Source: Xylanibacter ruminicola Ga6B6 (lineage in GTDB: Bacteria; Bacteroidota; Bacteroidia; Bacteroidales; Bacteroidaceae). Taken from it: a stretch of 64,000 nt of DNA. The DNA is taken from assembly GCF_000687715.1 (NCBI RefSeq), contig NZ_JHXD01000019.1:1-64000 (forward strand). Reading direction: 5' to 3'. This document shows positions 26,944-35,755 of this stretch, piece by piece (the first letter of the stretch is position 1; each line of letters starts with the position of its first letter). The notes beneath the pieces were generated by a model. The model did no database searches. It worked only from the letters and a program-made list of their open reading frames with translations, and was not told where the DNA came from. Made by a program: the position numbers and the translations under genes.

Positions 26944-27902
26944 CTCACTACTAATCGCTTTACAATCTCTGCTACACTGTCTACAGCCGAAACGGTGTAG
27001 AAATGGATGTTGTGTACCCCATGCGCATGCAGATCCTTGCACTGCTGGGTAGTCCACTCTATACCTAACTGCTTGGCATCCTCATCGGTCTTGCATTTCA
27101 CTACCTCCTTGGCCAGGGGCTCAGGGATATCGCAGTGGAATGTCTTGGGCACTACCGTCAGCTGACTCAGCTTGGCCATGGGCTTGATGCCTGGGATGAT
27201 GGGGATAGTGATGCCCATCTGACGTGCCTTCTCCACAAAAGCATAGTACTTCTCGTTGTCGAAGAACAGCTGTGTTACGGCATACTGGGCACCCAGGTCC
27301 TGCTTCTGCTTCAGGTATTGCATGTCCATCTCCAGGTTAGGCGCCTCCTCGTGTTTCTCGGGGTAGCAGGCCACACCATAGTCGAACGGACGACCAGGAT
27401 TCTTGATGGGTGTGCCATCCGCAAAGAAGCCCTCGTTAAAGCGTTTTACCTGAGCCATCAAGTCGGTGGTGTGCGCATGACCGCCAGGGGTAGGCTGGAA
27501 CCGGCTGTCCTCCTTGGCCTTATCGCCACGCAACAGCAACAGATCGTTAATGCCTAAGAATTGCAGGTCGAGCAGCTCGTACTCGATATCCTCGATGGTA
27601 GCACCACTACAGATGACGTGGGGCTGAACGGGAATCTGATAACGCTGCTGGATGGCTGCGGCTATGGCGATGGTTCCTGGGCGGCGACGAATGCGACGAC
27701 GCTCAAACTGCCCATTCTCAAGTTCGTGATACACAAACTCCGAGTGATGGGTGGTAATGTTGATGTAGGCTGGGTCGAATTCTCTTAGTTTGTCGATATC
27801 GGCAAACAGTTTGGCTGTGCCAGTACCCTTCAGCGGTGGCAGCACTTCGAACGAGAATCGCTTAGCCTCCTTATCTTGATGTATAAACTCAGTAACACTC
27901 AT
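26940..27902 (-). CDS. metF: Methylenetetrahydrofolate reductase
   Basis: From the ATG at 27902 the 320-residue TIM barrel uses FAD to reduce methylene-THF to methyl-THF for methionine synthesis. Motifs are RFSFEVLPP, the FAD-binding LLLRGD, GVACYPEKH and TQLFFDN. It is the first gene of metF-holB-ricT-gldH. Its start is set by the promoter at 27911, which lies inside the longer open frame. Confidence 0.94.
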   Translation of the reverse strand: MSVTEFIHQDKEAKRFSFEVLPPLKGTGTAKLFADIDKLREFDPAYINITTHHSEFVYHELENGQFERRRIRRRPGTIAIAAAIQQRYQIPVQPHVICSGATIEDIEYELLDLQFLGINDLLLLRGDKAKEDSRFQPTPGGHAHTTDLMAQVKRFNEGFFADGTPIKNPGRPFDYGVACYPEKHEEAPNLEMDMQYLKQKQDLGAQYAVTQLFFDNEKYYAFVEKARQMGITIPIIPGIKPMAKLSQLTVVPKTFHCDIPEPLAKEVVKCKTDEDAKQLGIEWTTQQCKDLHAHGVHNIHFYTVSAVDSVAEIVKRLVVR

Positions 27903-27910
27903 ATTGGCTG

Positions 27911-27940
27911 CAAAGATACTAAAAATTTCTTTATTACAAA
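27911..27940 (-). promoter_or_regulatory. Promoter of the metF operon
   Basis: On the minus strand TTTG (27940-27937), 18 bases, then TATCTTTG (27918-27911). The ATG at 27902 is 8 bases downstream, so the leader is very short. Confidence 0.75.
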
Positions 27941-27949
27941 AATTTTTTG

Positions 27950-27957
27950 TAATTTTG
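27950..27957 (+). promoter_or_regulatory. Promoter of the BASS-like transporter gene
   Basis: TAATTTTG ends 4 bases before the ATG at 27962, so the transcript would start at or next to the start codon. It is divergent to and partly overlaps the metF promoter region. No clear -33 word is visible. Confidence 0.5.
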
Positions 27958-27961
27958 CGGC

Positions 27962-28915
27962 ATGAAACTGAAGCAATTTGTAAAAGACTGGACTCTTCCA
28001 GTGGCAATAGCCGTTGGTACTGTTGTGTATCTGCTGTTTTATCTGCTGCCTTTCCTTGATGGCGCAGGTGATACGTTAGGTGAGGTGGTGGATACCATTT
28101 TTCCGTTTATGGTGTTCTCAACACTGTTCTCGACCTACTGCCGTATCGACTTTCATCAGATGCGTCCCCACCGCTGGCACATAGGCGTGCTGGTGGCACA
28201 GGTGGCTTTGGTGGCACTTAACGTGTGGATCATCTTCCAGGTTGATGCCGACCCCGAACAGAAATTGCTTTGGGAGAGTGTGCTGACGTGTATCATCGGT
28301 CCTGCAGCTACGGCGGCTCCAGTGGTTACAGCCAAGATTGGCGGTAACATCAATACCATGACGGCTTACGTGGTGATGTCGGCCTTTGCTTCGGCCCTCA
28401 TGATTCCTGCCGCGTTCCCCTTGTTGGAACGTGGTGTCAGCACTGGTTTCTGGGCGGTGTTCTTCATCATCCTGCAAAAGCTGGCTATGGTGCTGGTGGC
28501 TCCACTGGTGCTGGGATGGTTGGTGCAGCACTATGCCAAGCGTCTCTGCGCATGGATTGTGTCGATACCCGACCTCTCGTTCTATCTTTGGGCTGCACAG
28601 TTGGCAGTAACATCGGGTGTTACCGTGCGTAACATTGTTCATAGCGATGCTGCCTTACGTACGCTGCTGCTGATAGCCATGATGTCGCTGATTCTTTGCT
28701 TTGTGCTTTTCCTGATGGGCCGTTGGATTGGTCGCCAGTTAGGTGATGAGATCGATGGCGGTCAGGCTTCGTTCCAGAAAAATACGGCCCTGAGCATCTG
28801 GGTAGCCTATACCTACCTAAACCCAGTGGCATCGGTCGGTGCAGGCTGTTATGTGCTGTGGCAGAATATCGTTAACTCGCTGGAGTTGTACGAATACCGT
28901 AAAAAGCATGCTTAA
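27962..28915 (+). CDS. BASS-like membrane transporter
   Basis: The 317-residue protein has nine or ten hydrophobic helices and resembles the bile acid:sodium symporter superfamily in size and layout, including the glycine/alanine-rich GPAATAAPVVTAKIGGN segment in the middle. It probably moves an organic anion across the inner membrane. The substrate cannot be inferred. It converges with the AraC-type gene, the stop codons overlapping by 4 bases. Confidence 0.6.
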   Translation: MKLKQFVKDWTLPVAIAVGTVVYLLFYLLPFLDGAGDTLGEVVDTIFPFMVFSTLFSTYCRIDFHQMRPHRWHIGVLVAQVALVALNVWIIFQVDADPEQKLLWESVLTCIIGPAATAAPVVTAKIGGNINTMTAYVVMSAFASALMIPAAFPLLERGVSTGFWAVFFIILQKLAMVLVAPLVLGWLVQHYAKRLCAWIVSIPDLSFYLWAAQLAVTSGVTVRNIVHSDAALRTLLLIAMMSLILCFVLFLMGRWIGRQLGDEIDGGQASFQKNTALSIWVAYTYLNPVASVGAGCYVLWQNIVNSLELYEYRKKHA

Positions 28916-29364
28916 GCTTTTTTGCTGCTACGCTTGCGCTTTTTAGGGCCCAGGTGCTTCACGCGGAATTCGCGTGGGGTGGTGTTCAAGAATCGGTAGA
29001 ACGAGGCATAGAATGCCTGACGGGTACCAAAACCTACCATCTCGCCAATTTCGCTGATTGATTTTTCACGGTATGCCTCCTCGGTCAAAAGCGTCATCGC
29101 CTCGTTAATGCGATGCTTGTTTATCAATCCATTAAAGTTAGTGTGGAATCGCTCTGTCATCACTGCTGAGATATAACGGCAGTTGGTGCCAAGGTCGGCA
29201 GCCAGTTTGCTGGCTGTGTAATCCTTTTCGCGATATTTCTTGTCATCTACAATAATCTCTACAATTCTGTCATGGAGCTCGTCCTTACGCTCGTCGCCTA
29301 ATATATTGTGGTAATCGGCTGTACACTTCTTTAGTTCAGTAATTTGATATTTTCCTGTTGCCAT
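28912..29364 (-). CDS. Small AraC-family DNA-binding regulator
   Basis: The 150-residue protein is mostly one AraC-type double helix-turn-helix domain (about 48-132), with TASKLAADLGTNCRYISAVM as the first and SISEIGEMVGFGTRQAFYASF as the second recognition region. There is no separate sensor domain; only about 45 residues precede the DNA-binding part. The lysine-rich end GPKKRKRSSKK could aid DNA contact. Targets are unknown; the adjacent transporter is a candidate. Confidence 0.8.
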   Translation of the reverse strand: MATGKYQITELKKCTADYHNILGDERKDELHDRIVEIIVDDKKYREKDYTASKLAADLGTNCRYISAVMTERFHTNFNGLINKHRINEAMTLLTEEAYREKSISEIGEMVGFGTRQAFYASFYRFLNTTPREFRVKHLGPKKRKRSSKKA

Positions 29365-29424
29365 TTTTTAACAATCTTTTTACATTTTTCCTGATATCGC
29401 AGCCCGAAAAGGGCAAAACGGATG

Positions 29425-29432
29425 CGAAGGTA
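29425..29432 (-). promoter_or_regulatory. Possible promoter of the AraC-type gene
   Basis: TACCTTCG on the minus strand differs from the -7 consensus by one base. It lies about 60 bases before the ATG at 29364. No convincing -33 word is seen. Confidence 0.4.
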
Positions 29433-29471
29433 CAAAAAATCGTCGACATAGCGCACCACTGCACGCTATGT
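29433..29471 (-). terminator. Terminator of the FlaA1/CapD-type gene
   Basis: ACATAGCG (29446-29453) pairs with CGCTATGT (29464-29471). On the minus strand this hairpin follows the stop at 29497 and is followed by CGACGATTTTTT. The spacer before the T run is longer than usual. Confidence 0.5.
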
Positions 29472-29496
29472 TAACGATATTTTAACATATTGAAAT

Positions 29497-31503
29497 TTAC
29501 TTATCTAACTTCTCGTAGACAGAGTTGTTAGATTTATATTCAGGCACAATCTGTTTCATCTTGGCTACTGTAGCCATATCGTCGTAATGCTGCGATATCT
29601 CGATGAGTTCGTTGATATCCTTGCATACTTGATCGTAGGCATACTCGCGCACCTCAGCGATACGAATCTTCTCGTGGAAGGTGGGTTTGGTACCCTCCAG
29701 TTCGTTCAGCACCTCTTCGTACAATTTCTCACCTGGGCGCAAGCCAGTAAACTTGATCTCTACGTTCTTGGCGCCTGAGAGCTTGATCATACGCTTAGCC
29801 AGATCGGCAATCTTCACGGGCTTACCCATATCGAAAACAAAAATCTCGCCACCGTTACCCTTGGTACCTGCCTCAAGCACCAGCTTACAGGCCTCGGGTA
29901 TCAGCATGAAGAAGCGTACAATGCGCTCATCAGTTACAGTCACAGGTCCACCATTCTTTATCTGCTCACGGAACAAGGGGATAACACTTCCGTTCGATCC
30001 CAGCACATTACCAAAACGGGTGGTTACGAACTGGGTGCGGGCTGTAGGACTGGCAATCTGGCCTGCAGTAACAAAACTGTTCGCGTTGCCCAGTTTCTCC
30101 ATATATGCGCCTATGCGACGTGTCTTGATAGCCAGATCCAGACTCTGCACGTAAATCTCGCAGATACGCTTTGAACAGCCCATCACGTTAGTGGGGTTCA
30201 CAGCCTTATCGGTAGATACCATCACAAATTTCTTCACGCCATATTTTACTGATAGGTCGGCTATCACCTTGGTGCCATAGATATTGTTCTGCACAGCCTC
30301 ACTGGGGTTGTCCTCCATCATGGGCACGTGCTTGTAGGCAGCAGCATGGAACACATAGTCGGGACGGAAGCGCTTAAACAGTTCCTCCATACGCTTCTCC
30401 TTGCAGATGGATGTTACCACCGTCTCGGCAGGGATATGGGGGAACTCCTTCATCATCATCAATCGGATGTCGTGCTCAGGGGTTTCAGCCTGGTCAATCA
30501 GCAGCATGGCTGCTGGATTCAACTTGGCTACCTGACGACAGATCTCCGATCCGATAGAACCAGCAGCACCAGTCACCAGCACACGCTGTCCTGTCAACAG
30601 TTCGCCAATCGATTTCATATCCACACGAATCTCCGAACGGGGCAGCAACTCTTCAACGCTGACCTCGCGCAACTGCATCTGGGTATAGTCGATATTGGCG
30701 TTCTCATCCAGCTGGTCCTGATCCATCTCTACCGCACCCTGTGCCATGTAGATTTTGGCGCCAGCACCGATGATGATATCCTGCAATTCCTGGTTATCAC
30801 GGAAGCCCTTTACACGCAGGGGCGAAACCATTACAGCCTCGATGTCGTTCTTGCGAATCACGTCGGCTATATCGTCGCTTATTGTATATACCTTCTGCCC
30901 CATAATCTCCTGGTGCTTGGCTTTCTCGTAATGCGTAATAAAGCCCTTTACCACATATTTGCGGGGGCGTTGCGATCTGATGTACTTAGCCAATCCCACA
31001 CCACCACTCATGGCACCATAAATCAAAATGCGCATAGCGCGCGTGTTTGAGAAGGCCACGTCGTACAGGGTCTTCACAAATATGCGCAGAGCCCACATCA
31101 GCAGGGTAGCAATAATAAAAATAAGGAATATGCTGGTGGTATTATAGCATACAAACAAGTCGCATGGCAACTCGCATGTGAAATGCTCTGCAATCCAGGC
31201 TAACACAAATGTCACGCCATTGCAATAGGCCACACGCATCAAGTCGACAAAGCTTGAGTAGCGCATAAAGCCCGAATAGGTATGGAAGATGCGGAATCCG
31301 GGTATGCTCAGCAGCACAAATATCATCACAGTGTTGATGACCTGCAACGTGTTTTCGAACAGTGTTACAGCATCATTAAATATCCAGTACGTTAACACAC
31401 CGCTAAACATCACTATTGCACAGTCAATCAGCAATATGATCCAATATGGTAGCGAGTTTTTGGTAAAATACCAGTTTAAAATCTTGTCAAAGGGATTCCT
31501 CAT
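29497..31503 (-). CDS. Membrane nucleotide-sugar 4,6-dehydratase (FlaA1/CapD/WbpM type)
   Basis: The 668-residue protein has four N-terminal membrane helices (about 15-135), a CoA-binding-like domain (about 150-270) and an extended SDR domain from about 295. The Rossmann motif is GAAGSIGSE, and the STDKAVNPTNVMG segment is typical of WbpM-like enzymes, which replace the usual Tyr of the active site with Met. Such enzymes make UDP-4-keto-6-deoxy-N-acetylhexosamine from UDP-GlcNAc for surface glycans. The gene has its own promoter and is not in the polysaccharide locus at 60.5 kb. Confidence 0.87.
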   Translation of the reverse strand: MRNPFDKILNWYFTKNSLPYWIILLIDCAIVMFSGVLTYWIFNDAVTLFENTLQVINTVMIFVLLSIPGFRIFHTYSGFMRYSSFVDLMRVAYCNGVTFVLAWIAEHFTCELPCDLFVCYNTTSIFLIFIIATLLMWALRIFVKTLYDVAFSNTRAMRILIYGAMSGGVGLAKYIRSQRPRKYVVKGFITHYEKAKHQEIMGQKVYTISDDIADVIRKNDIEAVMVSPLRVKGFRDNQELQDIIIGAGAKIYMAQGAVEMDQDQLDENANIDYTQMQLREVSVEELLPRSEIRVDMKSIGELLTGQRVLVTGAAGSIGSEICRQVAKLNPAAMLLIDQAETPEHDIRLMMMKEFPHIPAETVVTSICKEKRMEELFKRFRPDYVFHAAAYKHVPMMEDNPSEAVQNNIYGTKVIADLSVKYGVKKFVMVSTDKAVNPTNVMGCSKRICEIYVQSLDLAIKTRRIGAYMEKLGNANSFVTAGQIASPTARTQFVTTRFGNVLGSNGSVIPLFREQIKNGGPVTVTDERIVRFFMLIPEACKLVLEAGTKGNGGEIFVFDMGKPVKIADLAKRMIKLSGAKNVEIKFTGLRPGEKLYEEVLNELEGTKPTFHEKIRIAEVREYAYDQVCKDINELIEISQHYDDMATVAKMKQIVPEYKSNNSVYEKLDK

Positions 31504-31532
31504 AATTTTTTAAGTTATCGTAAAACTTGGTG

Positions 31533-31564
31533 CAAAGGTAGCCTAATTTCGTCAAAACGCCAAA
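31533..31564 (-). promoter_or_regulatory. Promoter of the FlaA1/CapD-type gene
   Basis: On the minus strand TTTG (31564-31561), 20 bases, TACCTTTG (31540-31533). It is divergent to the promoter at 31602. Confidence 0.8.
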
Positions 31565-31579
31565 TTTTTGCTAAGTTTT

Positions 31580-31609
31580 TTGCATTTATCGAAAAAAACA
31601 CTATCTTTG
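31580..31609 (+). promoter_or_regulatory. Promoter of the uronate-gene operon
   Basis: TTG (31580-31582), 19 bases, TATCTTTG (31602-31609). The ATG at 31631 follows 21 bases later. It is the only consensus promoter before the six-gene run that ends at 37142. Confidence 0.75.
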
Positions 31610-31630
31610 TAGCCAAAAAACGGATGCATT

Positions 31631-32365
31631 ATGAAGAATATCGTGATAGCGGCAGGTTATGCCACCCGTTTGGGCGAATTGACTAAGAACTTCCCCAAAC
31701 CTCTGCTCAAGATTGGAGAGAACACCATCTTGGGACGTATGCTCGATGATATCGACCAGATTCCAGATATCGACGAACACATTATTATTACCAACCACAA
31801 GTTTGCCCATATCTTCGAGGATTGGGCTGCCAAAGTTAAGTACAACAAACCCATCACCATCGTAGATGATGGTACCGAAACCAATGATAGCCGCTTAGGT
31901 GCCGTATGCGATTTGCTGTTTGCCATGGACAAACTGCATATCGACGATGATTTGCTGGTAGTGGCAGCAGATAACCTGCTGTTCTTCTCGTTTCAGGAGT
32001 TTGTAGATTTCGCCAAACAGAAAGGTACCTCATGCATTATGTGTCACGAGCAGCCTTCGATTGAAAAGCTACAGCGCACAGGTGTGGTTGAGCTCGATGC
32101 CGAAAACAAGGTGCTGGGCATGGAGGAGAAGCCCCAGCAGCCCAAGAGTCACTGGGCAGTGCCACCTTTCTATATATACCTGAAGCAGGATCTTGATCTG
32201 GTGCGTCACTCGGTAGAGAATGGTTGCGGCAAGGATGCCCCAGGTAATCTGGCCCATTATATGGTGGAACATACCACCATGCATGCCTGGCCCATGAGTG
32301 CCGGCAGATTCGATATCGGTTCATTGGATACTTACTACCAAGCAGTAGAAAAATATGGAAAATAA
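31631..32365 (+). CDS. Sugar-1-phosphate nucleotidyltransferase
   Basis: The 244-residue protein is a single RmlA/GalU-type NTP_transferase domain. The nucleotide-binding motif is AAGYATRLGELTKNFPKP (residues 7-24), with VVAADNLLFF for the metal site and GVVELD further on. It forms an NDP-sugar from a sugar 1-phosphate. The specificity is unknown, but its stop overlaps the galacturonokinase-like gene, so UDP-galacturonate synthesis from galacturonate 1-phosphate is a reasonable inference. RmlA-like dTDP-glucose synthesis is the alternative. Confidence 0.75.
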   Translation: MKNIVIAAGYATRLGELTKNFPKPLLKIGENTILGRMLDDIDQIPDIDEHIIITNHKFAHIFEDWAAKVKYNKPITIVDDGTETNDSRLGAVCDLLFAMDKLHIDDDLLVVAADNLLFFSFQEFVDFAKQKGTSCIMCHEQPSIEKLQRTGVVELDAENKVLGMEEKPQQPKSHWAVPPFYIYLKQDLDLVRHSVENGCGKDAPGNLAHYMVEHTTMHAWPMSAGRFDIGSLDTYYQAVEKYGK

Positions 32366-33503
32366 GTTTCAGTATCACATTTTCTCGCCCTATCGCGTAT
32401 GTCCCTTGGGCGCCCATGTTGACCACCAGCACGGTCTGGTTACGGGTTTTGCCATTGATAAAGGTGTCGACCTGTGGTTCGATGTTGTCGAAGATGGTCA
32501 TGTACATCTCGAAAGCAAGACTTTTGAAGGTATTGTTGATTTCGACATCGATGCACCTACGCAGGTAAAAGAACGTCATTGGGGCGACTATGCCCGTGGT
32601 GCCAAATATGCCCTCAAGAAGCGCTTCGAACTCAAACGAGGCATCACAGGTGTTATCCAGGGCTCGCTGCCTGTAGGCGGCCTCTCATCGAGTGCTGCTG
32701 TACTCATCGCTTACGTGATGGCTTTTGCCAAGGCCAATGATATCACGCTGCAGCCCTTCGAGGTGGTGAAGATCGCTTCAGAGGCCGAGCGCGAGTATAT
32801 CGGACTGAACAACGGTCTGCTCGATCAGGCCTGTATAGCCCTGGGCAAGAAGGATGGACTGCTGTTCCTGGATTGCGACAGCAACGATTGGCGCATCATC
32901 AAGCGCAACCCTGAGATGCCTGAGTTTGAGATTGGTATCTTCTTTAGCGGATTGACCCGAAGCTTGGTGAATAGCGATTACAACCTGCGTGTGTACGAAT
33001 GTAAGACAGCCGCCTGGAACATGCTGGCCTATACCGAACAGCCCCTGAAAACGTTCGACAAAACCTTCTTGCGCGATATCCCTAAGGCCACGTTCGAAAA
33101 AACGCGTATCGCCATGCCAGCGCGTTTTGCCCGCAGAGCAGAGCATTTCTACAGCGAGTATCGCAGAGTGCGCCAGGGTGTCACAGCCTGGGAGACGGGC
33201 AACCTGAAGCTTTTCGGAAAACTGAGCTTCGATTCCTGCGAGAGTTCTATCCACAACTACGAATGTGGCTCTCCTGAGCTCATCGCTATCTACGAGATTA
33301 TGCGTTCCCTCCCCGGAGTCTATGGCGGTCGCTTCAGTGGTGCCGGCTTCAAAGGTGCCTGCATCGCCCTGGTAGATCCCGCCCACAAGGCCGATATCGA
33401 AAAGGCCCTAACAGAACGCTATCTCGCCCAGTTCCCCGAATACGAACGCACCTTCCGAGTTTTCTGGGTAAAGCCCGATGACGGTGCAAGATTCATCGAT
33501 TAA
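32355..33503 (+). CDS. GHMP sugar kinase resembling galacturonokinase
   Basis: The 382-residue kinase starts with SPYRVCPLGAHVDHQHG, which is closer to plant galacturonokinase (SPYRICPLGAHIDHQGG as I recall it) than to the GEHTDYNGG signature of galactokinases. It also has WGDYARGAKYAL, the ATP loop PVGGLSSSAA (106-115) and Asp157 in GLLDQ as catalytic base. The predicted reaction is D-galacturonate plus ATP to galacturonate 1-phosphate. Neighbours on both sides fit a UDP-uronate pathway. Substrate is inferred; galactose or another hexose remains possible. Confidence 0.72.
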   Translation: MENKFQYHIFSPYRVCPLGAHVDHQHGLVTGFAIDKGVDLWFDVVEDGHVHLESKTFEGIVDFDIDAPTQVKERHWGDYARGAKYALKKRFELKRGITGVIQGSLPVGGLSSSAAVLIAYVMAFAKANDITLQPFEVVKIASEAEREYIGLNNGLLDQACIALGKKDGLLFLDCDSNDWRIIKRNPEMPEFEIGIFFSGLTRSLVNSDYNLRVYECKTAAWNMLAYTEQPLKTFDKTFLRDIPKATFEKTRIAMPARFARRAEHFYSEYRRVRQGVTAWETGNLKLFGKLSFDSCESSIHNYECGSPELIAIYEIMRSLPGVYGGRFSGAGFKGACIALVDPAHKADIEKALTERYLAQFPEYERTFRVFWVKPDDGARFID

Positions 33504-33517
33504 TAATAAATAAAGAT

Positions 33518-34579
33518 ATGAATAAAATTGATTTAAATGGTAAAACCATCCTTGTAACTGGCAGTGCCGGCTTTATTGGTTCAAATTTGGTCCTTCGTCT
33601 GTTCAAGGACCTGAGTGCGGGCACGATCATAGGTCTGGATAACCTGAACGATTATTACGATCCATCGCTGAAGGATTACCGCCTCAGCGTGATTGAAAAG
33701 GCAAAGCCTGCAGGAATAGAATACAAGTTTTTTAAGGCTGATTTGGCGGATAAGGCTACTATCGATAGTCTTTTCGAACAGTACCACTTCGATGTAGTAG
33801 TCAATCTGGCAGCTCAGGCCGGCGTGCGCTATAGCATCACCAATCCCGATGCCTATATCATGAGCAACATGATAGGCTTCTACAATATCCTCGAGGCCTG
33901 TCGTAATCACCCTGTAGAGCATTTGGTTTACGCCAGCTCATCCAGCGTTTATGGTGGCAATAAGAAGGTACCTTTCAGCACCGATGACCGTGTGGATAAC
34001 CCCGTGTCACTCTATGCTGCCACCAAGAAGAGCAACGAGCTCTTTGCCCACTGCTATTCTAAGCTCTACGATATCCCCAGCACAGGTCTGCGTTTCTTCA
34101 CCGTCTATGGTCCTGCCGGTCGTCCCGATATGGCCTATTTCGGCTTCACCAACAAACTGCTGAAAGGCGAGACTATCCAGATTTTTAACTATGGCAACTG
34201 CCGTCGCGACTTCACTTATGTTGATGATATCGTTGAGGGTATCGTACGTGTGATGCAGGGTGCTCCCGAGCGCAAGAAGGGCGAAGACGGTCTGCCCATC
34301 CCCCCATATGCTGTGTATAACATCGGTGGCGGTCAGCCCGAGAATCTGCTCGACTTCGTGAATATCCTTCAGGAAGAGCTGGTACGTGCAGGCGTACTGC
34401 CTCAGGACTTTGACTTTGAGGCCCACAAAAAGCTGGTTCCCATGCAGCCTGGTGATGTCCCCACCACCTATGCCGATGCTACTGCCTTGGAGCGCGACTA
34501 CGGCTTTACGCCAAAGATCACCCTGCGCGAAGGCCTCCGTCACTTTGCCGAGTGGTACAAGGATTATTATCAGAAATAA
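33518..34579 (+). CDS. UDP-glucuronate 4-epimerase-like NAD-dependent epimerase
   Basis: The 353-residue extended SDR protein has the NAD motif GSAGFIGSN (15-23), AQAGVRYS, Ser in ASSSSVYGG and YAATK (Tyr166, Lys170). The RPDMAYFGFTNKLLKG and NYGNCRRDFTYVDDIVEG segments are typical of UDP-glucuronate/UDP-galacturonate 4-epimerases. It would interconvert UDP-GlcA and UDP-GalA. Its position after a galacturonokinase-like gene supports that. Confidence 0.85.
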   Translation: MNKIDLNGKTILVTGSAGFIGSNLVLRLFKDLSAGTIIGLDNLNDYYDPSLKDYRLSVIEKAKPAGIEYKFFKADLADKATIDSLFEQYHFDVVVNLAAQAGVRYSITNPDAYIMSNMIGFYNILEACRNHPVEHLVYASSSSVYGGNKKVPFSTDDRVDNPVSLYAATKKSNELFAHCYSKLYDIPSTGLRFFTVYGPAGRPDMAYFGFTNKLLKGETIQIFNYGNCRRDFTYVDDIVEGIVRVMQGAPERKKGEDGLPIPPYAVYNIGGGQPENLLDFVNILQEELVRAGVLPQDFDFEAHKKLVPMQPGDVPTTYADATALERDYGFTPKITLREGLRHFAEWYKDYYQK

Positions 34580-34591
34580 CATAATTTACCA

Positions 34592-35755
34592 ATGAATATG
34601 ATTAGCGATACCATCAAGTATATCGGTGTAGACGATCTCGACATCGATTTGTTTGAGAGTCAGTATGTGGTGCCCGAGGGCATGAGTTATAACTCGTATC
34701 TCATCGACGATGAGAAGATAGCAGTGCTGGATACAGCCGATCGCAGAAAGGGCGAAGAGTGGAAGAAGAATCTTACTGCTGCGTTGAATGGTCGCCAGCC
34801 TGACTATCTGGTGGTTCACCACATGGAACCCGACCATTCGGCACTCATCGCTTGGATGCTGGAGACTTATCCTGGTGTGCAGCTGGTGTGCAGTGCCCAG
34901 GCCGTAAAAATGCTGTCTAACTTCTTTGAGGGGGTAGACTTTACTGGTCGTGTGGTTACTGTAAAAGAGGGCGACACCCTCGCATTGGGTAAGCACACAC
35001 TGCAGTTTATCGGAGCTGCGATGATTCACTGGCCCGAGGTGATCATGAGCTATGACACCACCGATAAGGTGCTGTTCAGTGCCGATGGCTTTGGTAAGTT
35101 TGGTGCATTAGTGAATGAGACTGATGACTGGGCTTGCGAGGCACGCAGGTATTACTTTAATATCTGTGGCAAGTATGGTTCGCAGGTGCAGATGGTAGTG
35201 AAGAAGATGGCTGCGCTCGATGTGCAGACTATCTGTCCGCTGCATGGTCCTGTGCTGAAGGGTGAGGCTTTGACCGAGGCTGTACGCTTGTATGATATCT
35301 GGAGCAAGTACGAGCCCGAGAGCGCGGGTATACTGATAGCCTACGCCAGCATTCATGGTGGCACAGCTAAGGCTGCTGAGAGACTGGGAGAGATCCTGCG
35401 CGCAAAGGGCGCTCCTAAGGTTGTGGTGAGCGACCTGAGTCGTTCGGATATGGCCGAGGTTATCGAGGATGCTTTCCGCTATCCTACAGTGGTGGTAGCT
35501 GCTTCGAGCTACGATGCAGGCGTGTTCCCCGTGATGCACGATTTCCTGTATCATCTGCAAATCAAGAACTATCAGAAGCGCAAGTTCGGTATTGTCGAGA
35601 ATGGTAGCTGGGCTCCTACGGCCGGCAAGACCATGCGTACCATGATCGAGGCATTGAAGGACTGTGAGATTGTGGAGCCTATGGTAACCATCCGTTCGCG
35701 TATGAAAACTACCGATGAGGCTCTGCTGCAGCAGTTGGCCGATAGCTTGCTGTAA
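34592..35755 (+). CDS. Flavodiiron protein (FprA family)
   Basis: The 387-residue protein has an N-terminal metallo-beta-lactamase-like diiron domain with HMEPDH (His77, Glu79, Asp81, His82) and ADGFGKFG, and a C-terminal flavodoxin domain starting at ILIAYASIHGGTAKAAERL. Such proteins reduce oxygen or nitric oxide to protect anaerobes. It lacks fused rubredoxin. It lies 12 bases after the epimerase gene and directly abuts glycerate kinase, so it is probably in the same transcript although the function is unrelated. Confidence 0.9.
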   Translation: MNMISDTIKYIGVDDLDIDLFESQYVVPEGMSYNSYLIDDEKIAVLDTADRRKGEEWKKNLTAALNGRQPDYLVVHHMEPDHSALIAWMLETYPGVQLVCSAQAVKMLSNFFEGVDFTGRVVTVKEGDTLALGKHTLQFIGAAMIHWPEVIMSYDTTDKVLFSADGFGKFGALVNETDDWACEARRYYFNICGKYGSQVQMVVKKMAALDVQTICPLHGPVLKGEALTEAVRLYDIWSKYEPESAGILIAYASIHGGTAKAAERLGEILRAKGAPKVVVSDLSRSDMAEVIEDAFRYPTVVVAASSYDAGVFPVMHDFLYHLQIKNYQKRKFGIVENGSWAPTAGKTMRTMIEALKDCEIVEPMVTIRSRMKTTDEALLQQLADSLL

